The notes under the pieces: generated by a model
What the model saw: only the letters and a program-made list of their open reading frames with translations
Databases searched by the model: none
Told to the model about the DNA's origin: nothing
NCBI RefSeq assembly: GCF_024166365.1
Contig: NC_064839.1
Coordinates: 33,244,378 to 33,308,377, forward strand
Direction: 5' to 3'
Origin: Elephas maximus indicus
Lineage: Eukaryota; Chordata; Mammalia; Proboscidea; Elephantidae
Length of the DNA: 64,000 nt
Position numbers and translations under genes: made by a program
Shown here: positions 54,096 to 64,000 of the stretch, in pieces
Layout: every line of letters starts with the position of its first letter
Position numbering within the stretch: position 1 is the stretch's first letter

Positions 54096-54455
54096 GGAAA
54101 CCCTGGTGGTGTAGTGGCTAAGTGCTACAGCAGCTAACCATAAGGGTTGGCAGTTTAAATCCGCCAGGCACTCCCTGGAAACTCTACAGGGCAGTTCTAC
54201 TCTGTCCTACAGGGTTGCTATGAGTCGGAATCGACTCGACAGCACTGGGTTTGATTTTTTTTGGTTTAATGGAGCCCTTGTGGCATAGTGGTTAAGAGCT
54301 ACAGCTGCTAACCAAAGGCTGAGGACCCCTAGTGACGCAGTGGTTAAGGTGCTTGGCTGCTAACCAAAAGGTCAGTGGTTTAAGCCCACCAGCCAATCTT
54401 CAGGAGAATGATGTGGCAGTCTGCTTCAGTAAAGATTTACAGCCTTATACTGCAA
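54096..54455 (+). mobile_element. Three successive plus-strand AfroSINE pieces
   Basis: A full SINE at about 54096-54265, a head fragment at 54271-54322 and a third copy at 54326-54455 ('ctagtgacgcagtggttaagg'). 'taatgga' repeats flank the first. Confidence 0.82.
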
Positions 54456-54499
54456 CAACAGTGATTACAAATAATAATGTGTGAGTGGATAGATAGGTA

Positions 54500-54995
54500 G
54501 ATATGTAAGGTGAACAGGGAGGGAGAGCATGGGGAACTACACCTATATACATACATATGTGTACACCCTGCAAATACCTCCATGTGTGCAATACTGCACA
54601 GAGGGGACACAGTCATAAAATCTTCTTGACCTTAACCATATACCTCCCAGGACCAGGATACTGGACTTGAGGGCTAGGGACCATAGTGTGGGGGGACGTC
54701 TAGGTCAACTGGCATATCACAATCCATATAGACAATGTTCTACAACCTACCTGGGTGAGTAGCAATTGGGGTCTTAAAAGCTTTCGAGCGGCCATCTAAG
54801 ATATAGTTGATCTCTTCCTGTCCAGAGCAAAGAAGAGGAAAGAAAACCAAGGACTCCAGGAAACAATTAGACTGAAGGATTAATGGACCACATGAACCAT
54901 GACCTCCTTTAGCCTCAGACCAGAAGAACTAGATGGTGCCCCACTAGCACTACCTACGACTCTGACAGGGACCACAGTAAAGTAGGTCATGGACA
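54500..54995 (+). mobile_element. L1 3' UTR fragment
   Basis: Contains 'accatagtgtggggggacgtctaggtcaactggca' and 'gcggccatctaagata...', hallmarks of the local L1 3' UTR. Confidence 0.75.
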
Positions 54996-55008
54996 GAGTG
55001 GGAGAGAA

Positions 55009-55711
55009 ACCTGCTACGTAGGACCTTTGCTCTTTGTTTCTCTTAACCCCTTGGTCACATTTAAACCCCAAAACATTCCTTTTCCACTTATACTGGTGAC
55101 ACCTATTCATTGTCAAACATTTGAAAGACTCAGAAAAGAATAAAGAAGAAAATTAAAATCACTGGCCATGTCACTACACAAGGATCACCACTGTCAGCAT
55201 ATTCATGAATATCCTGCCAGGCTTTTTTGACATGTTTTAGTAGTGCTTGAACAAACAAATGAAACAAAATCAAGGTCATATGTATAGCTCTATGACCAAT
55301 TTATTTCACTTAATACCCTACGGTAAGAATTACCCCCTGCTTTTTTTTTTTTTCCTAGATCAGCCTTGGAGAACTTCACCCTTAATAATAACACACTGTT
55401 CTGGTGTATGGATTGTTTCTGGTTTTTTACTACTGCCAATAGCACTGCAGTGAACATTCTTATTTACATATCTTTCTATGTGTTTCCAATGATTTCCTTA
55501 GAATAAAGTGGAATTACCAAATCAGTTGATACACACATGGTCAGTAATACATTTTCAAATGTAGAAGGTACATGTCAGAGTCACAGAAGAATGCCAGGCC
55601 TTTCTTCTGAGGTGCCTCAGGGTGGACTCGAGCCTCTAACCTTTTGGTTAGCAGTTGAGGGTATTAACCATTAACCTTTTGCACTAACCATTTGCACTAC
55701 CTAGATAGACT
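55009..55711. repeat. Inverted duplication, arm A
   Basis: Reverse complement of 61024-61669 at roughly 95% by eye. It carries an old minus-strand L1 fragment joined to a minus-strand long-body SINE (about 55575-55700). It has about 30 bases absent from arm B near 55190-55215 and a longer T run near 55340. Confidence 0.85.
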
Positions 55712-55739
55712 AAAAATAAAAAAAAAACCAAATCTGTTT

Positions 55740-56205
55740 TTGTAGATTCAAACTCATAAATAAGACCAGACTTTCTGGTCTGATAGAGACTGGTGAAACC
55801 CTCGAAACTATGGCCCTTAGACACCCTTCAAACTTAGAACCAAAAACACTCCCGGAGATCATATTATAGCCATACAATAGAAAAAGAAAAAAAAAATTTT
55901 TTTTTTTTTTCTTTTTCGATAGACAGGCCTATAAAATGAACGGTAACACCATTGAGGAATGTGCACCTCAGAACAATCAACTAGATGAGACCTACAGGGC
56001 AGTATCTGCCCAAAAGCAAAGTTCAGAAGGACGGTAGAGGCAGGGAAGTTTGGCAAATGGACACTGGGAACCAAGAGAGGAAGTAGGGAGAGTGCTGACA
56101 CATTCAGGGGTTTGCAACCAACGTCATGAAACAAGCTGTGTATAAATTGCTGCATGGAAACTAATTTGCTCTGTAAACTTACACATAGACAAAAATAAAA
56201 TGTTT
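55740..56205 (+). mobile_element. L1 3' UTR fragment
   Basis: 'accagactttctggtctgatagagactgg' through 'aacttacacatagacaaaaataaaatg' follows an L1 3' UTR. An A/T homopolymer block lies at 55880-55911. Confidence 0.72.
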
Positions 56206-56207
56206 AA

Positions 56208-56510
56208 AAAAAAGATTTACAGCCTTGGAAATCCTATGGGATTTTTATGAGTCAGAATCAACTCAACAGAAGTGAGTTTTTGGTTAATGGAGTTCTCAGG
56301 AGTCCTAGTGGCACAGTGGTTAAAGCGCTCCGCTACAAACCATGAGATCAAAGGTGTGAACCCACCAGCCACTCTGTGGGAAAAAGATAGAGCAGTCTGC
56401 TTCTGTAAAGATTTCAGCTTTGGAAACTCTCTGGGGCAGTTCTAATCTGTCCTTCAGGGTCACTAGGAGTTGAAATTGACTCGATGGCAACAGGTTTGGT
56501 TTTTAATGGT
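56208..56510 (+). mobile_element. AfroSINE tail and a complete AfroSINE
   Basis: Tail fragment at 56208-56285 ('tacagccttggaaatcc...tcaactcaacagaagtgag'), then a full plus-strand SINE at about 56301-56505. Confidence 0.82.
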
Positions 56511-56679
56511 GTTTTTATGAGGATTTGCTGGGAAAAAAATGTGTGAAACATAGTAAGAACGCAATACATGTGATCATATTATTATTGTTATTCTGATCCT
56601 TTTGGTGGGGCTGCTGGAGGAATAAAGGATGCTGTGGTGTGAGATGCCTGCTCTTTATTTTATTGTGGTAAAATATCTG

Positions 56680-56772
56680 TTACGCAGGACTGGGAAGTGT
56701 TTCGTTCTGTTGTACATAGGGTCACCATGAGTCAGAACCTACTCCATGCCACCTATCAACAATGACAACAAA
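56680..56772 (+). mobile_element. RTE 3' tail fragment
   Basis: 'gactgggaagtgtttcgttctgttgtacatagggtcaccatgagt' then 'cacctatcaacaatgacaaca' matches the RTE 3' end. Confidence 0.75.
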
Positions 56773-56799
56773 ATACATATATATAACAAACCTGGCATA

Positions 56800-57400
56800 T
56801 GGTGGGCCTTCGGTACATGTTAGCTGAGCCAGTATCTGCTTGGACCTTTCCTGACGGATAACATGAAAGGATTCTGGGCCTGGGGGGTTCCCTGGTGAAT
56901 GCTAAGGCTGCCATGCTACCCACACTGCAGCCTGACCAGGCATTATTTACACCTTGTGGCTTAAGTGAGAGAAATTCTAAGGCTGCCAGGAAAGGCAGGT
57001 AGCAGATCGTCACCTGGTTTATTGCAACTCTCATGCTTCCCCATGCTCCCCTTCTTCTGTGCAAACTCACCAGGGAGATTTACCACTGAGAAAGATGAAC
57101 ATGACAGACCCAGCACCACCATGAAATACGGCCTTCCAGCGAGGGACACAAGCCCCACACCAAGCGGTGTCAACCTGGGACACAAAGTGCTACTGTTTAG
57201 TTTCCCTGGCACTTTGTCTCCATGCCTATTCCGGCTGCATAAAGGTAGTCCTATGCCAGTAAGGGTGACTGTGTTGGAGCCATGGAGGCTAATCAGACAC
57301 AGTTCCTGCCATCTGGTAACTCAGAGCCCACAGGTGATTTTTTTCCTGTTGTGCAGGGCCAAGAATCAGTATCAGACCAAGAAGCCACAGCCCCATTCAT
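56800..57400. other. Unrecognised intergenic sequence
   Basis: An open frame (56965-57543 plus) spans this and the following MER5 element, so it is very unlikely to be a gene. Confidence 0.45.
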
Positions 57401-57404
57401 TTGG

Positions 57405-57595
57405 GCCGCTGGCTTTCCAAGTATGGTTCTGGACCAATAGCATCAATATCACCTGGGAACTTGTTAGAAATGCAAATTCTCATGCCCCACTTCAGACTTG
57501 CGGAATCAGAAACTCTGAGGTGGGGCCCAGGAAACTGTTTTAACAAGCTCTCCAGGTGATTCTAATGCCTACTGAAGTTTGAGAACCACTGTCCT
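57405..57595 (-). mobile_element. MER5A-like hAT-Charlie fragment
   Basis: 'tatcacctgggaacttgttagaaatgcaaattctc' and the end 'tttgagaaccactg' are diagnostic of MER5A. Confidence 0.88.
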
Positions 57596-57639
57596 GGGCC
57601 AACCTCCCACTGAACACGTAGAAAACTGAGCCCCAAAAC

Positions 57640-57852
57640 CATAATACCTGTTGCCATCAAGTCGCTTCTGGCTCATGGCAACTCCATGTGTTGCCAAGTA
57701 GAACTGCACTCCATAAGGTTTTTCATGGCTGTGATGTTTCAGAAGTAGATTGCCAGGCCTTTCTTTTGAGGTAACTCAGAGTGGGTTTGAACCACCGCCC
57801 TTTCAGCTAGTAGCTAAGCTACTTAACTATTTGTACTACCAGGGAATCCTCA
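57640..57852 (-). mobile_element. Older long-body SINE
   Basis: 'gccatcaagtcgcttctggctcatggcaac...gaagtagattgccaggcctttc...actatttgtactacc' matches the form at 38318-38525. Confidence 0.78.
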
Positions 57853-57861
57853 TAACCACAA

Positions 57862-58030
57862 CACTAGCCCATTTACTGAGCACTTACTATATGCCACGCA
57901 GGTCCTTGACCTGCCTCGTTTTGTGCTCTAAACCATCCAATGCAATAGATACCCTTGCTAACCCTGTTTTATAGATGAGACAGCAGAGGCTTAGAGAGGT
58001 GAGTGAAGTCCCTAAGGCATAGCTAGTACG
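57862..58030 (-). repeat. MIR
   Basis: 'tttactgagcacttactatatgcc' to 'gatgagacagcagaggcttagagaggt' follows reversed MIR. Confidence 0.75.
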
Positions 58031-58034
58031 TTGA

Positions 58035-58465
58035 GGTATGAGGATTACAAACAAACACACCAAGAGATATGAACCGACCTAAGCTCAGGTCTGTTATTTC
58101 ACCCATCCTGGTTGGTATCAGCCAGGAGAGACTGGAACTTTAGCTTCCAGGAAGTTTGGGGCTACCTCTGCCCTGGAAGAGCTTATAGTCTCTGGGAAAC
58201 CAGCCAGGAAGGATGAATCACATCCCAGGATGCCTCCCCAGGACTCAGCCACCAGCCCTCCCTGCCTGCCCTTGCCCATCCTAGCCCTATCACCTTGCAC
58301 TTATTGGCCTTTCTCTTGCCTGTCCTTCCTACCCCATGAACTCCCTGAGGCAGCCGTGGGTCTGTACTGGTCACAGCTGTATCACCAGTGCCTAATAAGC
58401 CTTCTATAAATGTTTGTTGAATAAAGGAACAAATTTCTGAAACTACTTCCACCATACTTTCTACA
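58035..58465. other. Unrecognised, with an L2/MIR-like end
   Basis: 58260-58440 resembles an L2 or MIR end ('cttctataaatgtttgttgaataaa'). No gene seen. Confidence 0.35.
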
Positions 58466-58469
58466 TTAA

Positions 58470-59362
58470 AAATATTTTTTTATTTTATTGTGGTTATATA
58501 TATAACGAAAAGTTCGCTCTTTTAACCACTTTAAGTGTACAATTCAGTGACGTTAATTGCATTCACCATTTTATGTTACCATCATCGCTACCCATTTCCA
58601 GAAGTTTTTCATCACCCCAAACAGAAGCAATTCAGTTCCCCTTAGTGATAACTCCCATTTCCCCCTCCCTGAAGTCCCTGGTGAGCACTAATAAATTTCA
58701 GTCCCTATGGATTTGCCTACTCCAGATATTCCATATAAATGAGATCATACAGTATTTGTCCTTTGTGTCTGATGTATTTCATTCAGCATGAAATTTTCAA
58801 GTTTCATCCATGTCATAGCACATATCAGAATTTCATTTCTCTTTGTGGCTAAATAATATTCCATTATATGTATATAGCACATCTTGTTTATGGATATTCA
58901 TCTGTTGATGAACCTTTGGCATCGATTACACCTTTTGGCTATTGCAAATAATGCTGCAATGAATCCTGGTATACAAGTATCTGTTTGAGTCCCTGCTTTC
59001 AAATCTTGTGAGTATATACCTAGGAATGGAATTGCTGGGTCATATGGTAATTCTATGATTCTATGATTAACTTTTTAAGGAACTTCCAAACTATTTTCCA
59101 TCTTGGCTGCACCATTTTACAATCCTACCAGCAGTGCCCAAGGGCTCCAATTTCTCTATATCCTCAACAACACTTGCTAGTTTTCATTTTTTTCTGGTAA
59201 CAGCCATTCTGGTGGATGTGAAGTGGCATCTTGTTGTGGTTTGATATGTATTTCCCTAATGATTAATGATGTTGAGCACCTTTTCATGTGCTTATTAGCA
59301 ATTTGTATATCTTCTATGAAGAAGTGTCTGTTCAAGTCCTTTCCCCATTTTTTAATTGGGTT
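58470..59362 (-). mobile_element. L1M-type 3' end
   Basis: 'caattcagtgacgttaattgcattcaccatttt' at the 3' UTR side and ORF2-derived sequence ('tttttggctattgcaaataatgctgc...ggaattgctgggtcat') in reverse. An older mammalian L1, distinct from the local young family. Confidence 0.85.
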
Positions 59363-60311
59363 GTGCAGTACAAAGGATTGCTTTTATTTGGCTTTCTTGC
59401 TATGGTCTTGTAACTCCCACCAAAAGACTGAGTGGGGCTATGCAAATGAGGGCTTGTGGTCCACCAAGGAGATTAGATAGCTTACTAATAATGCAGATAA
59501 GGTGCAAGACACGCTTGTGGGGATGGGACCACGCAAATAAGGTGTATGAAACCCTAACGAGGGGATTGGTCAGCTTTGCCAACCTGCTAAGCTTAAAAGA
59601 GAGCCAATTCCAGAGCAGAGATGGGACCTGACTACCACCAAGAAGAAGAGACAGGAGCGGAGCACATCCTTCGGACCCAGGGTCCCTGCACTGGGATCCT
59701 CCTAGACCCAGGAGACAGAGAGAGAGCGCTATAACACCTGAGATAGTGCAAGATGGCAAGAAGCAGCAGAAGAGAAACAACAGCAGCAGAGGCAGCAGAA
59801 CCAAGAGACCAGCGGGAGACAAAGCAGTGGGCCCCTGGCCCACAGAGCAAGTTAGTTACAGTGGGTATGCTGACCCATCGATTGAGAGAGCTGAGCTCCT
59901 TTGGGCAGGAGGTTTCCTGGTGGAATGGGGTGCCTCCACGCATTTGGTGATAGAGCTAGGCTCACGCAACCCACAGAGTGAGAGAGCTGAGCACCTTCTG
60001 GGCCAAGGCTTCTGGCAGAGAGCAGTGCCTGCGTGCACTTATAAGCAGAACTAAAAGAGCTTTGTAACACTTGCCCTAGCAGGGCAGAGGTGGAGGGCCA
60101 GAGAGAGGCATGTTTGTGGGCGCAGCTAGGAAGAGGCTGTCCTGATAGAAGAATTGTATTCTGAGCATTCCTAAACCTGAATTGTAAACTGTTACTTCCC
60201 TAGTAAGCCCCATAATCATGAGTATTGTCTGTGAGTTCTGGGTGGCCATTGAAACAAATTATGGAACCCAGCAGAGAAGTAGAATGCCGTGGGAGGGATG
60301 GTTGGTATCAG
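59363..60311 (+). mobile_element. ERVL-like solo LTR
   Basis: Interrupts the L1 at 'attgggttgt'. It contains 'cttcggacccagggtccctgc', then 'gaattgtattctgagcattcc'. It is followed at 60301-60316 by ttggtatcagaattgg, which resembles the tRNA-Leu primer site of ERVL elements. Units starting 'acccat/acccac' at 59873 and 59969 are a 96-base internal imperfect duplication. No retroviral gene is present. Confidence 0.55.
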
Positions 60312-60840
60312 AATTGGTAAAAAGGTTGGAGGGTAGAGACATGACTGACCTCCGCCTCATTGGAATCACCCTTGGGCTGTTGATCTTGATTCTTCTTCCC
60401 CCTTGTGAAGTTAGAGGAGGTCAGAGGCCCCCACCATGCCATTTTTACAGATTGGCTGTCTTTTTGCTGTACTTTCTACCTTTTTTTTTTCTTTTACACT
60501 TGGCAGCTTGGACAGGGAAGAAGGCCCTCGGAAGCCTGCGGTGCCTCTCACCTGGCTGAGATCTTATTAAGTCCTAAGTGTCCCTGGTCCCCAAATCTGC
60601 TTTACAGAAGTCATCTGGTAGGAAGATCATGGTCCCTGAACTAGTCCCATCTCATCTTGCATTCTCTGCCCCAAGTGCTGGTTTAGGGGCGGTAGCCCTT
60701 TGCTTCCCCTCCTGGCCAACTCTGCTCTCAAACTGGGCTTGGGAGAAGCAGATGAAATAAATGCAGGCAGGAAGGGCCTAGACATATGCTCCAACTGGGA
60801 CCCCTAAAGGCCCTCCTGGGCTGCTTTTATTTTAGGCTGT
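60312..60840. other. Unassigned sequence after the LTR
   Basis: It may be retroviral leader sequence or unique DNA. A T run lies at 60480-60490. No coding region supported. Confidence 0.35.
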
Positions 60841-60854
60841 CCTTCTATCTAGGT

Positions 60855-61023
60855 GGAGCCCTGGTGGCTCAGTGGTCAAGAGCTCAGCTGCCAACCAAAA
60901 AGTCCGCAGTTTGAATCCACCAGCTGCTCCCGGGAAGCCCCATGGGGTAGTTTCACTCTGTCCCACACGGCTGCCACAAGCCAGAATCGACGAAACAGGT
61001 TTGATTTTTTTTTTTTTTTTTTA
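60855..61023 (+). mobile_element. AfroSINE at the edge of duplication arm B
   Basis: Full plus-strand SINE with a long T tail, and an 11-base duplication tctatctaggt at 60844-60854 and 61024-61034. It is absent from arm A, so it came after the duplication or into this arm only. Confidence 0.92.
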
Positions 61024-61669
61024 GTCTATCTAGGTAGTGCAGATGGTTAATACCCTCAACTGCTAACCAAAAGGTTGGAGGCTTGAGTCCACCCTGAGGC
61101 ACCTCAGAGGAAAGGCCTGGCATTCTTCTGTGACTCTGACATGTACCTTCTACATTTGAAAATGTATTACTGGCCATGTGTGTATCAACTGATTTGCTAA
61201 TTTCACTTTATTCTAAGGAAATCACTGGAAACACATAGAAAGATATGTAAATAAGAATGTTCACTGCAGTGCTATTTGCAGTAGTGAAAAAACCAGAAAC
61301 AACCCATAGACCAGAACAGCGTGTTATTATTAAGGGTGAAGTTCTCCAAGGCTGATCTAGGGCGGGGGCAATTCTTACCACAGGGTATTAAGTGAAATAA
61401 ATTGGTCATAGAGCTATACATATGATCTTGATTTTGTTTCATTTGTTTGTTTAAGTACTACTAAAACATGTCAAAAAAGCCTGGCAGGGATCCTTGTGTA
61501 GTGACATGGCCAGTGGTTTTAATTTTCTTCTTTGTTCTTTTCTGAGTCTTTCAAATGTTTGACAACGAATAGGTGTCACCATTATAATTGGAAAAGGAAT
61601 GTTTTGGGGTTTAAATGTGACCAAAGAGCTAAGAGAAAAAAAAGAGCAAAGGTCCTAGGTAGCAGGAGC
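61024..61669. repeat. Inverted duplication, arm B
   Basis: Reverse complement of 55009-55711, including the same SINE-to-old-L1 junction (SINE plus strand about 61030-61135). About 30 bases shorter at 61490-61500 relative to arm A. Confidence 0.85.
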
Positions 61670-61731
61670 CTCACAGACATCACCTTATCTGACTCTCCTA
61701 ACAAACAGCGCCCTAGACTCTGTATTCCCAT

Positions 61732-62300
61732 CTGTTATGGATTGACTTGTGTCCCTTCAAAATACGTGTTGTTAATCCTAGCCTCTTTGCCTGTGGTTGG
61801 AGCTCAGGCGGTGCAGTGGTTAAGAGCTACGGCTGCTAACCAAGAGGTAAGCAATTCGAATCTACCAGCAGCTCCTTAGAAACCCTATGGGGCAGTTCTA
61901 CTCTGTCCTATAGGGTTGCTACGAGTCAGAATCAACTCCATGGCTATGGGATTGGTTTTTTGGTATGCCTGTGGTTATAATCCCATTTGGGGATAGCTTG
62001 TGTTTGTTATGGTAATGAGATAGAAGTAGTGTAGGGTGTATCTTGAGTCAATCTCTTTTGAGATATAAAGGAAATTAAGTAAACAGAAAAATCAGAGATG
62101 GGGGAAGACACAGGCCAAGCCACATGATGACTGCCCAGGAGCAGAAGCTCAGAAGAGACAAGGGCTTTCCTCCAGAGCCAACAGAGAGAGAAAGCCTTCC
62201 CCTAGAGCTGGCACCCTAAATTTGGACGTCTAGCCTCCTAAACTGTGAGAAAATAAATTTCTGTTTGTTAAAGCCACCCACTTGTGGTACTAATGAGACA
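61732..62300 (+). mobile_element. ERVL-type LTR split by a SINE
   Basis: 'tgttatggattgacttgtgtccc' to 'gaaaataaatttctgtttgttaaagccacccacttgtggta'. Same family as the minus-strand LTR at 51985-52510. Non-coding. Confidence 0.75.
61799..61965 (+). mobile_element. AfroSINE nested in the LTR
   Basis: Perfect 11-base duplication tgcctgtggtt at 61788-61798 and 61966-61976. Confidence 0.94.
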
Positions 62301-62410
62301 CCATCTTATAGATGTGAAAACTCAAGCCCAGAGAGGTTAAGCAGCTAGCTTCAGGTCACACAGCCCGTGATGCTGGGTGCCAAGCCCAGGTCTGTCTGAG
62401 TCCACAGCTC
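62300..62410 (-). repeat. MIR
   Basis: 'tagatgtgaaaactcaagcccagagaggttaagcag...ccaggtctgtctgagtcc' follows reversed MIR. Confidence 0.78.
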
Positions 62411-62414
62411 AGGC

Positions 62415-63365
62415 CCATTCCATCCCTCTGCATGAAGACATGCGTATACTTGGAATGGAAATGTTTAAAAAATACAAGGAACTGTAGTTTTGATGTTAGA
62501 GTCTCCAGGCTACAGGGCTTCAGCCTGGCCCACTGGCCTTGTGCATAATATAAGCTAAGTCGGAAGCATGATTCTGCCTGTTGGTGCAGCATTGGATATC
62601 TTTTGTCTCAAGCAATGTTCACAGGGATTCCTATGAGGTAGGCAGGGCAGGAATAGTCACTTCATTGTAGAGCATTCACTGTACTTCGGAAAGGGGAAGT
62701 GATATCCGCCCAAGGTCACTTGACAAGTGAGGTGTGGCTGTGCAAGCTGTTCATGCCCTCCTCCCTGGGCCCTTCACTGTCCCCTCCCCCCCACACTCCC
62801 TGCACTGTCTCCCATAAACAGCAAAAACCAGGAGCCACCTATGCCAGAGAGACCAAAGAGTAAACGCCTAAGCAGAGAAACCAAATTTATCTTTAAAGCA
62901 GACCGTAACTGAGGCTGGGATCACCTGAACGGGGGCATCTACTCTTCCAGGTTGACCAGAGTGGAAGGTCTGCCAGGACAATCAGTTTCACCTGAGAAGG
63001 GCAGACTCCATTGTGCTCCTCCCACCTGCCTGAGTTCCCAGCAGCCAGAGCAGGAGAGCTGAAGACAGGATGCAGGAAGGAAAGAACTGGATCAACTTTT
63101 ATTTGGTTGTTAAACGGCAACACACACTTTAATTCTTTTGAAGGGTACAAAGGAGTAGGCAGTAAAAAGTGTCTTTCCCACCCCCATTCCGCACCCTCCC
63201 TCCCCCACTCCTCGGTCAGATCTCCTCCCAGGAGGCAAACACTACCTTCTCTTATGTTCTTCCTTCCAGAAAGAGTCCTTGCATATATATATGCAAATAA
63301 GAATCAAATTAAAATCCACTTCCTCCCCTCCCTGTAATTTTAGACAACAATGTTGAACAAGGGAA
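62415..63365. other. Unique intergenic sequence
   Basis: GC-moderate, with a C-rich run at 62780-62800 and a (TA)n scrap near 63280. A further MIR-like scrap lies at 62620-62740. No gene recognised. Confidence 0.45.
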
Positions 63366-63399
63366 TCAGCAGACTGTCATTCATTGCGCATCTTCTACC

Positions 63400-63480
63400 C
63401 CAATACTCAACCCCTCTGAGCCTTGCTGTCCTCATCTATAAAATGGGATGAAAATCCCTCCCAGGGTTACTACGTCGATG
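63400..63480 (+). repeat. MIR fragment
   Basis: 'ctctgagccttgctgtcctcatctataaaatggg' follows the MIR core. Confidence 0.7.
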
Positions 63481-63841
63481 AAGCTGGTCACAAAACTATA
63501 TGAATAATCTCGATTTTATTTCTGTTAAATACTATAAATAAATATGGAAAAGGCCTGGGTCGTTGTGAGGAGGAAGTGGGCCAAAGGAGTAGACACATCT
63601 GAGCCCATTCCCAGGTTCCTAAGAGTGTCAGGATGCCCCCAGAAGAATGGTAGCTGGTGGTCTGAAGATGACATTCCTGGCTTGGAGGCCTGGGCCTTGA
63701 TACTGTTGTAATCTATCACATGCTGGTCCTGGGGATCACCCCATGCATCTCTGTTCTGAGTCCCTTGCGCCCAACCCAGGATCAGATTTATATTAAGGGT
63801 CCCTTACCACTTCTGAGCCAGAGACAGGCACCTCAGCAGGG

Positions 63842-64000
63842 CTAAGAAGTCACTGACATCAGCCCAGCCAACCAGTCATCAATCTGCACAACTCTATCTG
63901 GGGCTCTGGAGTTCAGGGCCTGGGAGAGGGAGATAGAGACAGGCACAGAGATGTGGGGCAGCCAGGCAGATGGGATGCCAGACTCCTTGACAAAGTCAAT
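63842..64000 (-). CDS. Possible last coding exon of an unidentified gene, cut by the right edge
   Basis: Minus strand from the window edge: 52 codons open, reading IDFVKESGIPSAWLPHISVP... to ...IDDWLAGLMSVTS and TAG at 63844-63842. An AATAAA lies 322 bases downstream at 63520-63515. I do not recognise the protein. In human the next gene here, CA7, is on the opposite strand, so this does not fit simple synteny. A 52-codon open run can also arise by chance in this GC-moderate DNA. Confidence 0.2.
   Translation of the reverse strand: MDFVKESGIPSAWLPHISVPVSISLSQALNSRAPDRVVQIDDWLAGLMSVTS

Noticed and set aside
54271..54455. Tandem satellite
   Set aside because: The similar units are three SINE insertions of different completeness, not a homogeneous array.
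56965..57543. 192-codon plus-strand open frame
   Set aside because: It runs from unique sequence straight into a MER5A element and shows no domain. Chance is more likely than a gene.
59400..60070. Overlapping frames of 102-147 codons
   Set aside because: They lie inside an ERVL-like LTR, which is non-coding. The frames on opposite strands mirror each other.

Overview
The window is mammalian nuclear DNA, most probably from an afrotherian and perhaps an elephant or close relative. The evidence is the repeat content. Dozens of copies of a tRNA-derived SINE have the 'gcagtggttaag...ctgctaacc' head and 'cgagtcgattccgactcatag' tail of the AfroSINE family. They are accompanied by an RTE-type LINE with a matching tail, a lineage-specific L1, ERVL/MaLR LTRs, MIR, L2, Tigger and MER5-like DNA elements. 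The species is inferred from repeat families only.

One protein-coding gene could be reconstructed with confidence: NAE1 (NEDD8-activating enzyme E1 regulatory subunit, also APPBP1) on the minus strand. All 20 coding exons lie between 50289 (ATG) and 15334 (stop). Every junction has GT/AG sites and conserved phase, and the exons sum to 1605 nt, or 534 codons plus stop, the length of the human protein. A CpG island at about 49.9-50.47 kb is the promoter, with CTCF-like and NRF1-like motifs just upstream of the start. An AATAAA at 15230-15225 ends a short 3' UTR.

Layout. 0-11.9 kb: L1 fragments, a Tigger fragment and a nearly full-length but broken L1 (3838-11898) with a three-unit tandem 5' UTR. 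12-15.2 kb: mostly unique sequence with a CpG-rich patch at 13.8-14.45 kb; by human synteny this is the likely promoter of the next minus-strand gene, TERB1 (inference). 15.2-50.3 kb: NAE1, whose introns hold most of the repeats. These include a young 2.4-kb L1 in intron 16 and an RTE with an inverted 5' end and nested younger insertions in intron 6. 50.5-64 kb: intergenic sequence toward the place where CA7 lies in human. It contains ERVL LTRs, L1 pieces, an internally deleted RTE and a 0.65-0.7-kb inverted duplication (55.0-55.7 and 61.0-61.7 kb). An unidentified minus-strand open frame with a downstream poly(A) signal touches the right edge.

I did not find a new multi-gene system. The most informative structures are the dated nested insertions, the inverted duplication, the RTE rearrangements and the two unexplained candidate gene edges. 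No tRNA, rRNA, CRISPR or other RNA gene was seen. Repeat boundaries without a stated target-site duplication are good to roughly 10-30 bases.
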